The notes beneath the pieces were generated by a model that was not told the origin of the DNA, did not search any database, and saw nothing but the letters and a program-made list of their open reading frames with translations. The position numbers were made by a program, and so were the translations under genes. A DNA stretch of 64,000 nucleotides from Achromobacter xylosoxidans A8 (GTDB lineage Bacteria > Pseudomonadota > Gammaproteobacteria > Burkholderiales > Burkholderiaceae_B), in the NCBI RefSeq assembly GCF_000165835.1, contig NC_014640.1, positions 3,162,001 through 3,226,000 on the forward strand, in the 5' to 3' direction. Numbering within the stretch: the stretch's first letter is position 1; each line of letters opens with the position of its first letter. This document shows, piece by piece, positions 25,769 through 34,426 of this stretch.

Positions 25769-25816
25769 CCGGCCTGGACTGCATACCTCGCCATCAGCAT
25801 CAACAAGGAGACACGC

Positions 25817-27109
25817 GTGACCCAATCGAATAAGCCGTGGCGGCTAGAGACCATTGCCGTGCATGGCGGCTATCGCCCCGATCCGACCACGCGCGCCGTG
25901 GCCGTGCCCATCTACCAGACCGTGGCCTATGCGTTCGACGACACGCAGCATGGCGCCGATCTGTTCGACCTCAAGGTGCCGGGCAATATCTACACCCGCA
26001 TCATGAACCCGACCACCGACGTGCTGGAGCAGCGCGTGGCGGCGCTGGAAGGCGGCATCGCCGCGCTGGCGCTGGCCTCGGGCCAGGCCGCGGTGACCTA
26101 TGCCATCCTGACCATCGCCGAAGCGGGCGACAACATCGTCTCGTCCAGCACGCTGTACGGCGGCACCTACAACCTGTTCGCGCACACGCTGCCGCAGTAC
26201 GGCATCACCACGCGTTTCGCCAATCCGTCCGATCTGGCCGCCTTCGAGGCCCAGATCGACGACCGCACCAAGGCCATCTTCGCGGAATCCGTCGGCAACC
26301 CGCTGGGCAACATCACCGATATCGCCGCACTGGCCGAACTGGCGCACCGCCACGGCCTGCCGCTGATCGTCGACAACACCGTGCCGTCGCCTTACCTGCT
26401 GCGCCCCATCGAGCACGGCGCCGACATCGTGGTGCAGTCGCTGACCAAGTACCTGGGCGGCCACGGCACCAGCCTGGGCGGAGCCATCATCGACTCGGGC
26501 AAGTTCCCCTGGGGCGAGCACAAAGAGCGCTTCAAGCGCCTGAACACGCCGGACGTCAGCTACCACGGCGTGGTCTATACCGAAGCCTTCGGTCCGGCCG
26601 CCTACATCGGCCGCGCCCGCGTGGTGCCGCTGCGCAATACCGGCGCGGCGATCTCGCCTTTCAACTCGTTCCAGATCCTGCAAGGCATCGAGACCCTGGC
26701 GTTGCGCGTGGACCGCATCGTCGAGAACACCGTCAAGATCGCCAACTACCTGCGCGAACATCCGAAGGTGGAATGGGTCAACTATGCGGGCCTGCCGGAC
26801 CATCCCGACCACGCCTTGGCGCAGAAGTACCTGGGCGGCAAGGCGCCTGGCCTGTTCACCTTCGGCGTGAAGGGCGGCCGCGAGGCCGGCGCGCGCTTCC
26901 AGGACGCGCTGCAGCTGTTCACCCGCTTGGTCAACATCGGCGACTCCAAGTCGCTGGCCACGCACCCCGCGTCCACCACGCACCGCCAGCTCAATCCCGA
27001 AGAGCTGCAGAAGGCCGGCGTGCGCGAGGAGACCGTGCGCCTGTCCATCGGCATCGAGCACATCGACGACCTGTTGGCCGATCTGGATCAGGCTCTGGCG
27101 CAAGTGTGA
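25817..27109 (+). CDS. metY: O-acetylhomoserine sulfhydrylase (Cys/Met metabolism PLP enzyme)
   Basis: Protein of 430 residues of the Cys/Met metabolism PLP-dependent family, with the size and motifs of O-acetylhomoserine aminocarboxypropyltransferase. The PLP lysine is Lys211 in VVQSLTKYLGGHG and Asp186 (LIVDNT) contacts the pyridine nitrogen. YTRIMNPTTDVLEQRVA and the C-terminal HPASTTHRQL segment fit MetY. It converts O-acetylhomoserine and sulfide to homocysteine. GGAG lies 6 bases upstream of the start. Related family activities (for example gamma-synthase) cannot be fully excluded. Confidence 0.88.
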   Translation: MTQSNKPWRLETIAVHGGYRPDPTTRAVAVPIYQTVAYAFDDTQHGADLFDLKVPGNIYTRIMNPTTDVLEQRVAALEGGIAALALASGQAAVTYAILTIAEAGDNIVSSSTLYGGTYNLFAHTLPQYGITTRFANPSDLAAFEAQIDDRTKAIFAESVGNPLGNITDIAALAELAHRHGLPLIVDNTVPSPYLLRPIEHGADIVVQSLTKYLGGHGTSLGGAIIDSGKFPWGEHKERFKRLNTPDVSYHGVVYTEAFGPAAYIGRARVVPLRNTGAAISPFNSFQILQGIETLALRVDRIVENTVKIANYLREHPKVEWVNYAGLPDHPDHALAQKYLGGKAPGLFTFGVKGGREAGARFQDALQLFTRLVNIGDSKSLATHPASTTHRQLNPEELQKAGVREETVRLSIGIEHIDDLLADLDQALAQV

Positions 27110-27136
27110 CCGGCCTGGCCATGTGCTGAAGCCGGC

Positions 27137-27152
27137 CGCGGGACTGCCCGCG
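27137..27152. terminator. GC-rich hairpin between convergent genes
   Basis: CGCGGG and CCCGCG form a 6-bp perfect stem with a 4-base loop (ACTG) between metY and the convergent secreted protein gene. There is no T-tract on either strand, so this is a candidate bidirectional terminator only. Confidence 0.35.
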
Positions 27153-27163
27153 CCGGTGGCGCC

Positions 27164-27718
27164 TTACTTGCGCGCGCCTTTGCCATTGGCCGGGCAAACC
27201 ATCTCGCGCAGCTTGCGCTGCACGGGGTCTTGCGCGATCGGCGCATTGCGGATGGTGGGCGGGGGCAGCGACTCCACAATGGGGCCGGTCGCGTTCTCGC
27301 CTGCATGGTGCACGACCTGGCTGGCGGTATAGGTGCCGGCGGTGCAGTTCATGGTGACCGGCTGGGTCACGGAGCGGTAGGGTTGCCCATTGGCCGCGGA
27401 GATCTTGGGCTGGGCGTAGAACCAGGCCACGTTCACGGCCATGACGGCCGGACGCTCCGATACCACTTTGATCGATGCGCTGTCGTAGAACACGCCCGGC
27501 ATGGCTTGCGGGTCTACGGGCAGCCAGTCGGGTTCGGCGGACAGCATGCCGCCGGGGCCGGGATCGCGCGGCACGATGTTCACGGCGCAGGCGTCGGCGG
27601 GCACGGGATCGCCTTCGCGCACCGTAATGGTTGCGCAGGCGTCGGGCGGGGCCGCCTGCGCGGGGTGGACCCAGGCGGTCACGGCCAGGGCGATCAGGGT
27701 TGCGTGCCTTGCGGTCAT
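27164..27718 (-). CDS. Secreted protein of unknown function
   Basis: Protein of 184 residues with a typical signal peptide (cleavage near HPAQA/APPD, about residue 23). The mature part has cysteines in DACATI, DACAVN, TMNCTAG and MVCPANG that could form two disulfides, and a short lysine-rich C-terminus. The segment KISAANGQPYRSVTQPVTMN suggests a surface-adhesin-like or lipoprotein-related beta fold, but no known domain is recognised. Likely periplasmic. It is convergent with metY. Confidence 0.7.
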   Translation of the reverse strand: MTARHATLIALAVTAWVHPAQAAPPDACATITVREGDPVPADACAVNIVPRDPGPGGMLSAEPDWLPVDPQAMPGVFYDSASIKVVSERPAVMAVNVAWFYAQPKISAANGQPYRSVTQPVTMNCTAGTYTASQVVHHAGENATGPIVESLPPPTIRNAPIAQDPVQRKLREMVCPANGKGARK

Positions 27719-27837
27719 TGGTGTTTTCCGGTGGTGGCGCGGCGCGCCGTCGCCAAGCTTGTGGCCATGGCGTGTACCCGATCATACCGGGCAGGGCGGG
27801 TACGCGCGGCGCGCAAATGCCTTAGGGGCGACGCCTC

Positions 27838-28527
27838 CTAAGGCGTCAGCACATATTCTGGATAGCGCTTGCAGATCTCGGCCACCTGGCTGAGGGTGCC
27901 CGAAAGGTGTTCGCGCAGTACCTGTTGGGCGCGCTGTGGATCCTGCGCGGCGATGGCGTCCAGCAGGCGCTGGTGATCGTCCAGGATGCGCTCGGCTTTG
28001 CCGGCTTCGGGCAGGTGCAGGCGGCGCAGGCGATCCAGGTGGCCGCTGTAGCGCTGCGCCAGTTCCCACAGCCGGATCACGCCCGCTGCCTCGTGCATGT
28101 CGCGGTGGAAGGCCTGGTCGGCGTCGATGAAACGCTGGTACTGGGCGCTGGCATGGCTGGCGCGCTGCAGGTCGATGCTGGCTTGCAGGCGCTGGAACAG
28201 CTGCGGGTCCGGACGCTGCGCCAGCATCTGCACGATCTCCAGTTCCAGCGAGCGGCGCAGGAAATGCGCCTCGCGGGCGGCGGCCACGTCGATGCGGCTG
28301 ACTACCGTGGTGTGCTGCGGGTAGATCTCGACCAGCGCCTCCTCGGCCAGGCGCATCAGTGCGTCGCGGATCGGGGTCTGGCTCAGGCCGTAGGTTTCCG
28401 CCAGCGTGATGCGCGACAGCGGCGCGCCGGGCGCGAGTTCCAGCGACAAGATCTGTTCGCGTAGGTGTTCGAAGACCTGTGGCGCGGCGTGGCGCGAGCG
28501 GTCCAGTCTGAGCTTGGTGCTTTGCAT
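27838..28527 (-). CDS. GntR family regulator, FadR/FCD subfamily
   Basis: Protein of 229 residues. The N-terminal winged helix (about 12-75) contains LSRITLAETYGLSQTPIRDALM, and an all-helical FCD effector domain follows, in which histidines and Asp bind a metal and a carboxylate ligand. It is divergent from the dehydratase/RraA/Bug operon, and the intervening palindrome at 28592-28607 is its probable operator. Expected to repress sugar-acid or related catabolism genes until the ligand is present. Confidence 0.9.
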   Translation of the reverse strand: MQSTKLRLDRSRHAAPQVFEHLREQILSLELAPGAPLSRITLAETYGLSQTPIRDALMRLAEEALVEIYPQHTTVVSRIDVAAAREAHFLRRSLELEIVQMLAQRPDPQLFQRLQASIDLQRASHASAQYQRFIDADQAFHRDMHEAAGVIRLWELAQRYSGHLDRLRRLHLPEAGKAERILDDHQRLLDAIAAQDPQRAQQVLREHLSGTLSQVAEICKRYPEYVLTP

Positions 28528-28591
28528 CGGGTCGCGTGCGGAGTGGGGCCTGAAGAGTAACGGAGTTTAGCGGGTTTTTACCTAGCTGACG

Positions 28592-28607
28592 CACTAATGT
28601 ATTAGTG
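28592..28607. promoter_or_regulatory. GntR-type operator palindrome
   Basis: CACTAATGTATTAGTG: perfect 7-base arms (CACTAAT/ATTAGTG) around a 2-base centre, located between the divergent GntR gene and the dehydratase gene, 44 bp before the latter. Size and position fit a FadR-subfamily operator. Confidence 0.55.
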
Positions 28608-28650
28608 TTTAAATGGCCGGGTCGCCATCACGAAACACCTTCACGCCCCT

Positions 28651-30381
28651 ATGAAACGCTCCTACGAAAGCCTGCGCAGCGCCGCCTGGATGGCCAAGGA
28701 CGACCTGCGCTCCTTCGGCCATCGCTCCCGCATGATGCAGATGGGGTACGGCCCCGACGACTGGGCGGGCCGCCCCATCATTGCCATCATCAATACCTGG
28801 TCGGACCTGAATCCCTGCCACAGCCACTTCAAGCAGCGCGTCGAGGACGTGAAGCGCGGCGTGTTCCAGGCGGGCGGCTTTCCGGTGGAATTGCCGGCGA
28901 TTTCAGTGTCGGAATCCTTCGTCAAGCCGACCACCATGCTGTACCGCAACTTCCTGGCCATGGAAACCGAGGAACTGCTGCGCAGCCATCCGGTGGATGG
29001 CGCCGTGCTCATGGGCGGTTGCGACAAGACCACGCCAGGCCTGCTCATGGGCGCGGTCAGCGCCGGGCTGCCCTGTGTCTACGTGCCGGCCGGCCCCATG
29101 CTGCGCGGCAACTGGAAGGGCAAGATCCTGGGGTCCGGGTCGGATGCCTGGAAACTCTGGGACGAGCGCCGCGCCGGCAAGATCACGCAGGAGCAATGGA
29201 CCGAGGTCGAAGGCGGCATCGCCCGCAGCTACGGCACCTGCATGACCATGGGCACGGCCAGCACCATGACCGCCATCGCCGAAGCCATAGGCATGACGCT
29301 GCCGGGCGCGTCCTCGATCCCGGCAGCGGACGTCAACCACATGCGCATGTCGGCCGAATGCGGCCGGCGCGTGGTGGAGATGGTCTGGGAAGACCTGACG
29401 CCGCAACGCATCCTGAGCCTGGCGTCCTTCAAGAACGCCATCAACGTGGCCATGGCCATGGGCTGTTCGACCAACGCCATCGTGCACCTGGTCGCCATGT
29501 CGCGCCGCGCCGGCTGCGCCGTGGGCCTGGACGACTTCGACGCCGCCAGCCGCAAGGTGCCGGTCATCGCGAACATCCGGCCCAGCGGCGACACCTATCT
29601 GATGGAAGACTTCTTCTACGCGGGCGGACTGCCGGCGCTGATGTCGCGCTTGCACGACCATCTGGACAGGTCCGCCATGACCGTCACCGGCAAGACGCTG
29701 GGCGAGAACATCGCCGGCGCCGAGGTCTACAACGACGACGTGATCCGTCCGCTGGACCGGGCCATCTACGACGAAGGCGCACTGGCCGTGCTGCGCGGGA
29801 ATATCGCGCCGGACGGTTGCGTCATCAAGCCCAGCGCCTGCGCGCCGCAGTACTTGCGCCATACCGGCCCGGCCCTGGTGTTCGACGACTACCCCAGCAT
29901 GAAGGCGGCAGTGGACGACGAAGACCTGGACGTCACCGCCGACCACATCATGATCCTGCGCAACGCCGGTCCGCAAGGCGGCCCCGGCATGCCGGAATGG
30001 GGCATGCTGCCGATCCCGACCAAGCTGGTGAAGCAGGGCGTGCGCGACATGCTGCGCCTGTCGGACGCGCGCATGAGCGGCACCAGCTACGGCGCCTGCA
30101 TCCTGCACGTGGCGCCGGAAAGTTATATCGGCGGCCCGTTGGCCCTGGTGCAGACGGGCGACCTGATCACCGTGGACGTGCCCGCGCGCAGCATCCACCT
30201 GAACGTCAGCGACGACGAGCTGGCCGCGCGCCGCGCCGCCTGGACGCCGCCGCCCAAGCGCTACGAGCGCGGCTATGGCTGGATGTATTCAAAGCACATC
30301 CTGCAAGCCAACGACGGCTGCGATTTCGATTTCCTGGAAACCGGCTTCGGCGCGCCCGTGCCCGAGCCCGAGATCTTCTAG
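28651..30381 (+). CDS. IlvD/Edd family dehydratase
   Basis: Protein of 576 residues of the dihydroxy-acid/phosphogluconate dehydratase family. Three cysteines in the positions used for the Fe-S cluster are visible: Cys56 (NPCHSHF), Cys124 (GGCDKTTPG) and Cys197 (GTCMTMGTAS). The start and the overall length fit the sugar-acid (arabonate/gluconate-type) dehydratases rather than biosynthetic IlvD. The linked RraA-type aldolase and TTT receptor support a catabolic role: dehydration of an imported aldonic or related hydroxy acid to a 2-oxo-3-deoxy acid. Control is probably by the divergent GntR. Confidence 0.88.
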   Translation: MKRSYESLRSAAWMAKDDLRSFGHRSRMMQMGYGPDDWAGRPIIAIINTWSDLNPCHSHFKQRVEDVKRGVFQAGGFPVELPAISVSESFVKPTTMLYRNFLAMETEELLRSHPVDGAVLMGGCDKTTPGLLMGAVSAGLPCVYVPAGPMLRGNWKGKILGSGSDAWKLWDERRAGKITQEQWTEVEGGIARSYGTCMTMGTASTMTAIAEAIGMTLPGASSIPAADVNHMRMSAECGRRVVEMVWEDLTPQRILSLASFKNAINVAMAMGCSTNAIVHLVAMSRRAGCAVGLDDFDAASRKVPVIANIRPSGDTYLMEDFFYAGGLPALMSRLHDHLDRSAMTVTGKTLGENIAGAEVYNDDVIRPLDRAIYDEGALAVLRGNIAPDGCVIKPSACAPQYLRHTGPALVFDDYPSMKAAVDDEDLDVTADHIMILRNAGPQGGPGMPEWGMLPIPTKLVKQGVRDMLRLSDARMSGTSYGACILHVAPESYIGGPLALVQTGDLITVDVPARSIHLNVSDDELAARRAAWTPPPKRYERGYGWMYSKHILQANDGCDFDFLETGFGAPVPEPEIF

Positions 30382-30429
30382 GCGCCGCGCGCGCCTCATC
30401 CCCACAGTCTTCAGCCCCCCGGAGCCACC

Positions 30430-31149
30430 GTGTCCCCAATGAATCCCGAAACCCGCGCCCGCCTGGCTGGCGTCAGCACCGCCACCCTGTGCACGGCCTT
30501 GTTCAAGCGCGGTTTGCGCAACCAGTTCATCCAGGACGTGCGTCCGCTGAACGCCACGCTGCCCAATATGGTCGGCCCGGCTTTCACCCTGCGCTACATC
30601 CCCGCCCGCGAGGACCTGAACACCATCAAGGTGTTCGAGGACCGCGCCCATCCGCAGCGCGTTGCGGTCGAGACCTGCCCGCAAGGCGCGGTGCTGGTGA
30701 TGGACAGCCGCAAGGACGCGCGCGCGGCTTCCGCGGGCTCCATTCTGGTCACGCGGCTGATGAAGCGCGGCGTGGCTGGCGTGGTGACGGACGGCGGTTT
30801 CCGCGATTCGCCCGAGATCGCCGAAATGGGCTATGCCGCCTATCACCAGCGGCCTTCGGCTCCCACCAACCTGACCCTGCATCAAGCCTTGGACATCAAC
30901 GCGCCCATCGGCTGCGGCGACGTGGCGGTGTGGCCGGGCGACATCGTGGTGGGCGACCGCGAGGGCGTGGTGGTGATACCCGCCGGCCTGGCCGACGAGA
31001 TCGCCATCGAGGCCGTGGAAATGACGGCCTTCGAGGACTTCGTGACCAGCGAGGTGCAGCAGGGCGCATCCATCCTGGGGCTGTATCCGCCTACGGATCC
31101 GGGCACCAAGGACAAATTCGCCGCGTGGCGCAAGCAACAGGGCCGCTGA
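30430..31149 (+). CDS. RraA family aldolase/decarboxylase-like protein
   Basis: Protein of 239 residues of the RraA / 4-hydroxy-4-methyl-2-oxoglutarate aldolase family. Motifs include STATLCTALFKRGLRN at the N-terminus, GSILVTRLMKRGVAGVVTDGGFRD (the Gly-rich Arg/Asp active-site region) and PIGCGDVAVWPGDIVVGD near the C-terminus. The GTG start follows GGAG by 5 bases. Metal-dependent retro-aldol cleavage or oxaloacetate decarboxylation is typical for the family. In this operon it probably cleaves the product of the dehydratase. Confidence 0.87.
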   Translation: MSPMNPETRARLAGVSTATLCTALFKRGLRNQFIQDVRPLNATLPNMVGPAFTLRYIPAREDLNTIKVFEDRAHPQRVAVETCPQGAVLVMDSRKDARAASAGSILVTRLMKRGVAGVVTDGGFRDSPEIAEMGYAAYHQRPSAPTNLTLHQALDINAPIGCGDVAVWPGDIVVGDREGVVVIPAGLADEIAIEAVEMTAFEDFVTSEVQQGASILGLYPPTDPGTKDKFAAWRKQQGR

Positions 31150-31207
31150 GCCTTGCCGCCGGCGCAGCCGGCAACCCCATAAGCCAAACAAGAGGCAGGA
31201 GACAACC

Positions 31208-32197
31208 ATGAATACGCAACGACGCGGCGCGCTGGCCGCGCTGCTGGCCGCCGCCACGCTGGGCACGCTGGCAGCGCCCGTCCAGGCCGCCGATTGGCCC
31301 GCGCAGAAGCCGATTTCCTATGTGGTGCCGTTCACCGTGGGCGGCTCGACCGACGTGGTGGGCCGAGTGCTGGCCCAGAAGCTGGGCGACCGCCTGCACC
31401 AGAACGTCATCGTCGAAAACAAGCCTGGCGCGGCGGGCGGCATCGGCGCGACCTATGTGGCCAAGGCTCCGCCCGATGGCTATACCCTGTTCGGCGGCAC
31501 CATCAGCACGCACGCCATCAACGCCAGCCTGTACAAGAACCTGAAGTACGACCCGGTCAAGGATTTCGAGCCGGTCTCGCTGATCGCCTACCTGCCCAAC
31601 GTGCTGCTGGTGGATCCCAACCTGGGCGTGAATTCCGTGGCCGACCTGATCGCCCTGTTGAAACGCGACCCGAGCAAGCGCACCTTCGCGTCCTCGGGCG
31701 CGGGCACCTCCACGCACCTGGCCGGGGAATTGTTCTCCAGCATGATAGGCGTGCCGCTGACGCATGTTCCTTACAAGGGCACGCCGCCCGCCATGGTCGA
31801 CGTATCCTCCGGCGCGGTGACTTTCATGTTCGACCAGATGACGGCTGCCCTGCCTTTGCTGCAGACCGGCAAGCTCAAGCTGTTGGCCGTAACCACCAAG
31901 GACCGCATCGCGCTGGCGCCCGAGGTGCCGACCATGCAGGAGGCCGGGGTGCCCGGTTTCCAGATGGCGTCCTGGCAGGCCGTGTACGCGCCCAAGGGCA
32001 CGCCCAAGCCCATTCTCGACAAGCTGGCGCAGGAAATCGCGGTAATCCTGAAAGAGCCTGACGTGCAGGAAAAGCTGGGCAAGACCATGGGGATGGAACT
32101 GGTCGGCAGCACGCCGGATCAGTTGCGCGAGCTGATGGCGACCGAGATTCCGCGTTGGGCGGAAGTGGTGAAGAAGTCGGGCGCGACGGTCGAGTAG
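31208..32197 (+). CDS. Bug-type (TTT family) periplasmic solute receptor
   Basis: Protein of 329 residues with a signal peptide ending near VQAA/DWP. Family motifs are PISYVVPFTVGGSTDVVGR, VIVENKPGAAGGIGATYVA, PPDGYTLFGG and LTHVPYKGTPPAM. A strong AGGAG site precedes the start. Third gene of the dehydratase-RraA operon and presumably the binding protein for its substrate. No TctAB membrane partner is present in the window. Confidence 0.93.
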   Translation: MNTQRRGALAALLAAATLGTLAAPVQAADWPAQKPISYVVPFTVGGSTDVVGRVLAQKLGDRLHQNVIVENKPGAAGGIGATYVAKAPPDGYTLFGGTISTHAINASLYKNLKYDPVKDFEPVSLIAYLPNVLLVDPNLGVNSVADLIALLKRDPSKRTFASSGAGTSTHLAGELFSSMIGVPLTHVPYKGTPPAMVDVSSGAVTFMFDQMTAALPLLQTGKLKLLAVTTKDRIALAPEVPTMQEAGVPGFQMASWQAVYAPKGTPKPILDKLAQEIAVILKEPDVQEKLGKTMGMELVGSTPDQLRELMATEIPRWAEVVKKSGATVE

Positions 32198-32210
32198 ACG
32201 GGCCGGGCTT

Positions 32211-32241
32211 GCGGGGCGCGGTGCATTGCGACCGCGCCCGC
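32211..32241. terminator. Strong hairpin between convergent Bug genes
   Basis: GCGGGGCGCGGT and ACCGCGCCCGC form an 11-bp stem with one bulged G and an 8-base loop, located in the 64-bp gap between two convergent Bug genes. No T-tract follows, but the stem strength and position suggest a bidirectional terminator. Confidence 0.5.
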
Positions 32242-32261
32242 AGCCGTTCAGGGATTCAAAC

Positions 32262-33227
32262 TCAGGGCTTCAGATTCAGCTTCGGCACCAGCGCCTTGAA
32301 CGCCTCCTCCTGGCGCGCCACGTCGGCCGTGAACTGCGGCAGGTCGGCATACGAAGGCGTCAGGTTCTGCTTGCGCATCAGCGCCTGGAAGTCCTGCGAT
32401 TGCGCCACCTGGCGAGCCGCGGCCCGCCATTTCTCCACCGCGTCCGCGGGCGTGGCCTTGGGCAGTCCGATGCCGCGCCAGACGCTGAATTGCAGGTCCG
32501 CGCCTTTCTCCTTCATGGTCGGCACGGCGGGCAGGTTGTCCAGGCGCTTGGGCGCCATGACGGCCAGGGTGCGCAGCTTGCCGGTCTCGACATGCTGCTG
32601 CAGTTCGGCGTAGGCGACCGTGGTGGCCTGCACGTCGCCTGCCAGCAAGCCCATGATGGCCGGGGCCGAGCCCTGGTAGGGCACGTGCACGAACTTCACG
32701 CCGGCCTGCTCGCCCAGCGCCGCCGCCGCCATGTGCGGCACGGTACCTATGCCGGCGTTGGACACCGCCACGCGCTCGGGATTCTTCTTCGCGTCCGCCA
32801 GGAATTCCTCCACCGTCTTCCAGGGCGCATCGGCGCGCACCGTGACCGACGAGGGATCGTCGGTGAAGCGCGCGATGGGCTGGAAGTCGCCGACCGTGGT
32901 CTTGCCTATGCCCATCAAGGGAACCACCAGCATTTCAGGCGTCATCAGCACCAGCCGGTAGCCGTCGGGCTGCGCATTGGCGACGTAGGCCCAGCCGATG
33001 GAGCCGCTGGCGCCGGGCTTGTTGATCACCACCGTGGGCTGCGCCAGCAGCGGCGGGCGCACCGCCTCGGCGATGGCGCGCGCGGTGTTGTCGCTGCCGC
33101 CGCCAGGCTGGTAGGCGACCACCAGTTCCATCGAGCGGGCGGGGTAGTCCGCGGCATGCGCGGCGGACAGGACGGAAACTGCGGACAGGGCGCTGATGGC
33201 CAGCGCGGACAGGCGGTAGGGGCGCAT
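32262..33227 (-). CDS. Bug-type (TTT family) periplasmic solute receptor
   Basis: Protein of 321 residues with a signal peptide (about 25 residues, ending AAHA/ADYP). Family motifs are YPARSMELVVAYQPGGGSDN, VVINKPGASGSIGWAYVA, QPDGYRL and FVHVPYQGSAPA. It is encoded 16 bp after the DHDPS-family aldolase on the same strand, so these two genes form one unit, separate from the dehydratase operon with which it converges. Confidence 0.92.
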   Translation of the reverse strand: MRPYRLSALAISALSAVSVLSAAHAADYPARSMELVVAYQPGGGSDNTARAIAEAVRPPLLAQPTVVINKPGASGSIGWAYVANAQPDGYRLVLMTPEMLVVPLMGIGKTTVGDFQPIARFTDDPSSVTVRADAPWKTVEEFLADAKKNPERVAVSNAGIGTVPHMAAAALGEQAGVKFVHVPYQGSAPAIMGLLAGDVQATTVAYAELQQHVETGKLRTLAVMAPKRLDNLPAVPTMKEKGADLQFSVWRGIGLPKATPADAVEKWRAAARQVAQSQDFQALMRKQNLTPSYADLPQFTADVARQEEAFKALVPKLNLKP

Positions 33228-33243
33228 GGTGGCGGCTCCGGTA

Positions 33244-34146
33244 TCAGTAGCCCAGGGCGGAAAGGTCCGCGAGCGTCTGCTTGGTGATGGCGATGGTGCG
33301 TTCGCGTTCGGCCCCGGCCAGGTCCAGGCGCGGCGGCTTGACGGTTTCGGCGCTGCCGGTGATGAGGTGTTCTGCCAGCTTGATGTGCTGCACCAGCTTG
33401 ACGACGGTGTCCAGGTGGAACAGCGGCGTCAGCGCGGCATAGAGCTTGCGGGCCCGCACGAAATCGCCCTCGACGGCCAGCTTCAGCAGGTCGACGGACG
33501 CCTTGGGCACCGCATTGGCCATGCCCGATACCCAGGCGGTCACGCCCAGCGCGGCGCTTTCCAGGATCAGGTCGTCCACGCCGCAGATCACGGCCAGCCG
33601 GTCGCCAAAGCGCGTGATCAGGTCGGTCACGCGGGTGGTGTCGTAGGACTCCTCCTTGATGGCGACGATGGTCGGCTCTTCCAGCAGTTCAGCCACCAGG
33701 TCCGGGGTCAGGTCCACGCCGTAGCCGCGCGGGTTGTTGTAGAGCAGGATGGGCAGGGCGCTGGCCCGCGCCACCGTGCGGTAGAAGGCCACGGTTTCGC
33801 GGCCGTCGGATTTGTAGGTCAGGCCGGGGAACACCATCAGGCCGTTCACGCCGATGCGCGCGGCTTCCTGGGCGAAGGCGGCGGCGCGCGCCGTGCCGGT
33901 TTCCGCCACGCCCGAGACCACCGGCACCCGGCCGCGCACGGTGTCCACGGCGGTGCGCAGCACCTGTAACTTCTCTTCGGGCGAGAGCTGGGCGTTTTCG
34001 CCCACCATGCCCATCATCACCACGCCGCCCACGCCGTTCTCGATCAGGCGTTCCAGTCCCTGGCGGATAGCCTCCAGGTCCAGCGAAAAATCGGGTTTCA
34101 GCTTGGTGGTGACGGCGGGGAATACGCCTTGCCATTGAATGCTCAT
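33244..34146 (-). CDS. DHDPS/NAL family aldolase or dehydratase
   Basis: Class I aldolase of the dihydrodipicolinate synthase family (300 residues, TIM barrel). The Schiff-base lysine is Lys164 in IVAIKEES and the conserved tyrosine is Tyr136 in LLYNNPRG. The usual GTTGE motif is replaced by GMVGENAQLS, which argues against true DapA. Members handle 2-oxo acids such as 2-keto-3-deoxy sugar acids. With the adjacent Bug receptor and divergent GntR this is a small catabolic unit. No ATPase or permease is encoded nearby. Confidence 0.88.
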   Translation of the reverse strand: MSIQWQGVFPAVTTKLKPDFSLDLEAIRQGLERLIENGVGGVVMMGMVGENAQLSPEEKLQVLRTAVDTVRGRVPVVSGVAETGTARAAAFAQEAARIGVNGLMVFPGLTYKSDGRETVAFYRTVARASALPILLYNNPRGYGVDLTPDLVAELLEEPTIVAIKEESYDTTRVTDLITRFGDRLAVICGVDDLILESAALGVTAWVSGMANAVPKASVDLLKLAVEGDFVRARKLYAALTPLFHLDTVVKLVQHIKLAEHLITGSAETVKPPRLDLAGAERERTIAITKQTLADLSALGY

Positions 34147-34207
34147 GCTGCGGCTCCTGATGCGTGGTCCATCCAGCTGGTTCCGGTTGGATGTTGGTTA
34201 TTGGATA

Positions 34208-34217
34208 TTGGATCCAA
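34208..34217. promoter_or_regulatory. GntR operator candidate, site 1
   Basis: Palindrome TTGGATCCAA in the 280-bp divergent region between the DHDPS-family gene and the GntR gene. It lies in an AT-richer tract that also contains three TTGGNT direct repeats (34187-34206). It is paired with a similar palindrome at 34290-34300, 82 bp away. Confidence 0.5.
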
Positions 34218-34289
34218 AAATATGGGGTTTAAAAAAACGAGGCTGGGGCCTCGGACCGTCGCTCAGGGAGTGGCGGCTTGAACTGGATC

Positions 34290-34300
34290 ATGGATCCAAT
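34290..34300. promoter_or_regulatory. GntR operator candidate, site 2
   Basis: ATGGATCCAAT, sharing the TGGATCCA core with site 1. Two copies about eight helical turns apart would allow binding of two GntR dimers with looping across the divergent promoters. The rest of 34147-34426 shows no other gene. Confidence 0.5.
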
Positions 34301-34426
34301 ATACTCACATTAAACGGGCTGCGGGCACCGGCTGTCTCTCGGGGTTTTCCTGGGCATGGACGGTCCGGTTCCGGCAATCCGACGCCGTGCGGCACCCGCC
34401 CGGCGGCTCAACCAGGCAGGTTATAC

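Noticed and set aside
31153..31174. TTGCCG/CGGCAA stem after the RraA gene as terminator
   Set aside because: No T-tract follows and the Bug gene downstream appears to belong to the same operon.
28605..31211. 868-codon plus-strand frame overlapping the dehydratase and RraA genes
   Set aside because: It runs in another frame across two well-identified genes and is Arg/Gly-rich, as expected for a shadow frame.
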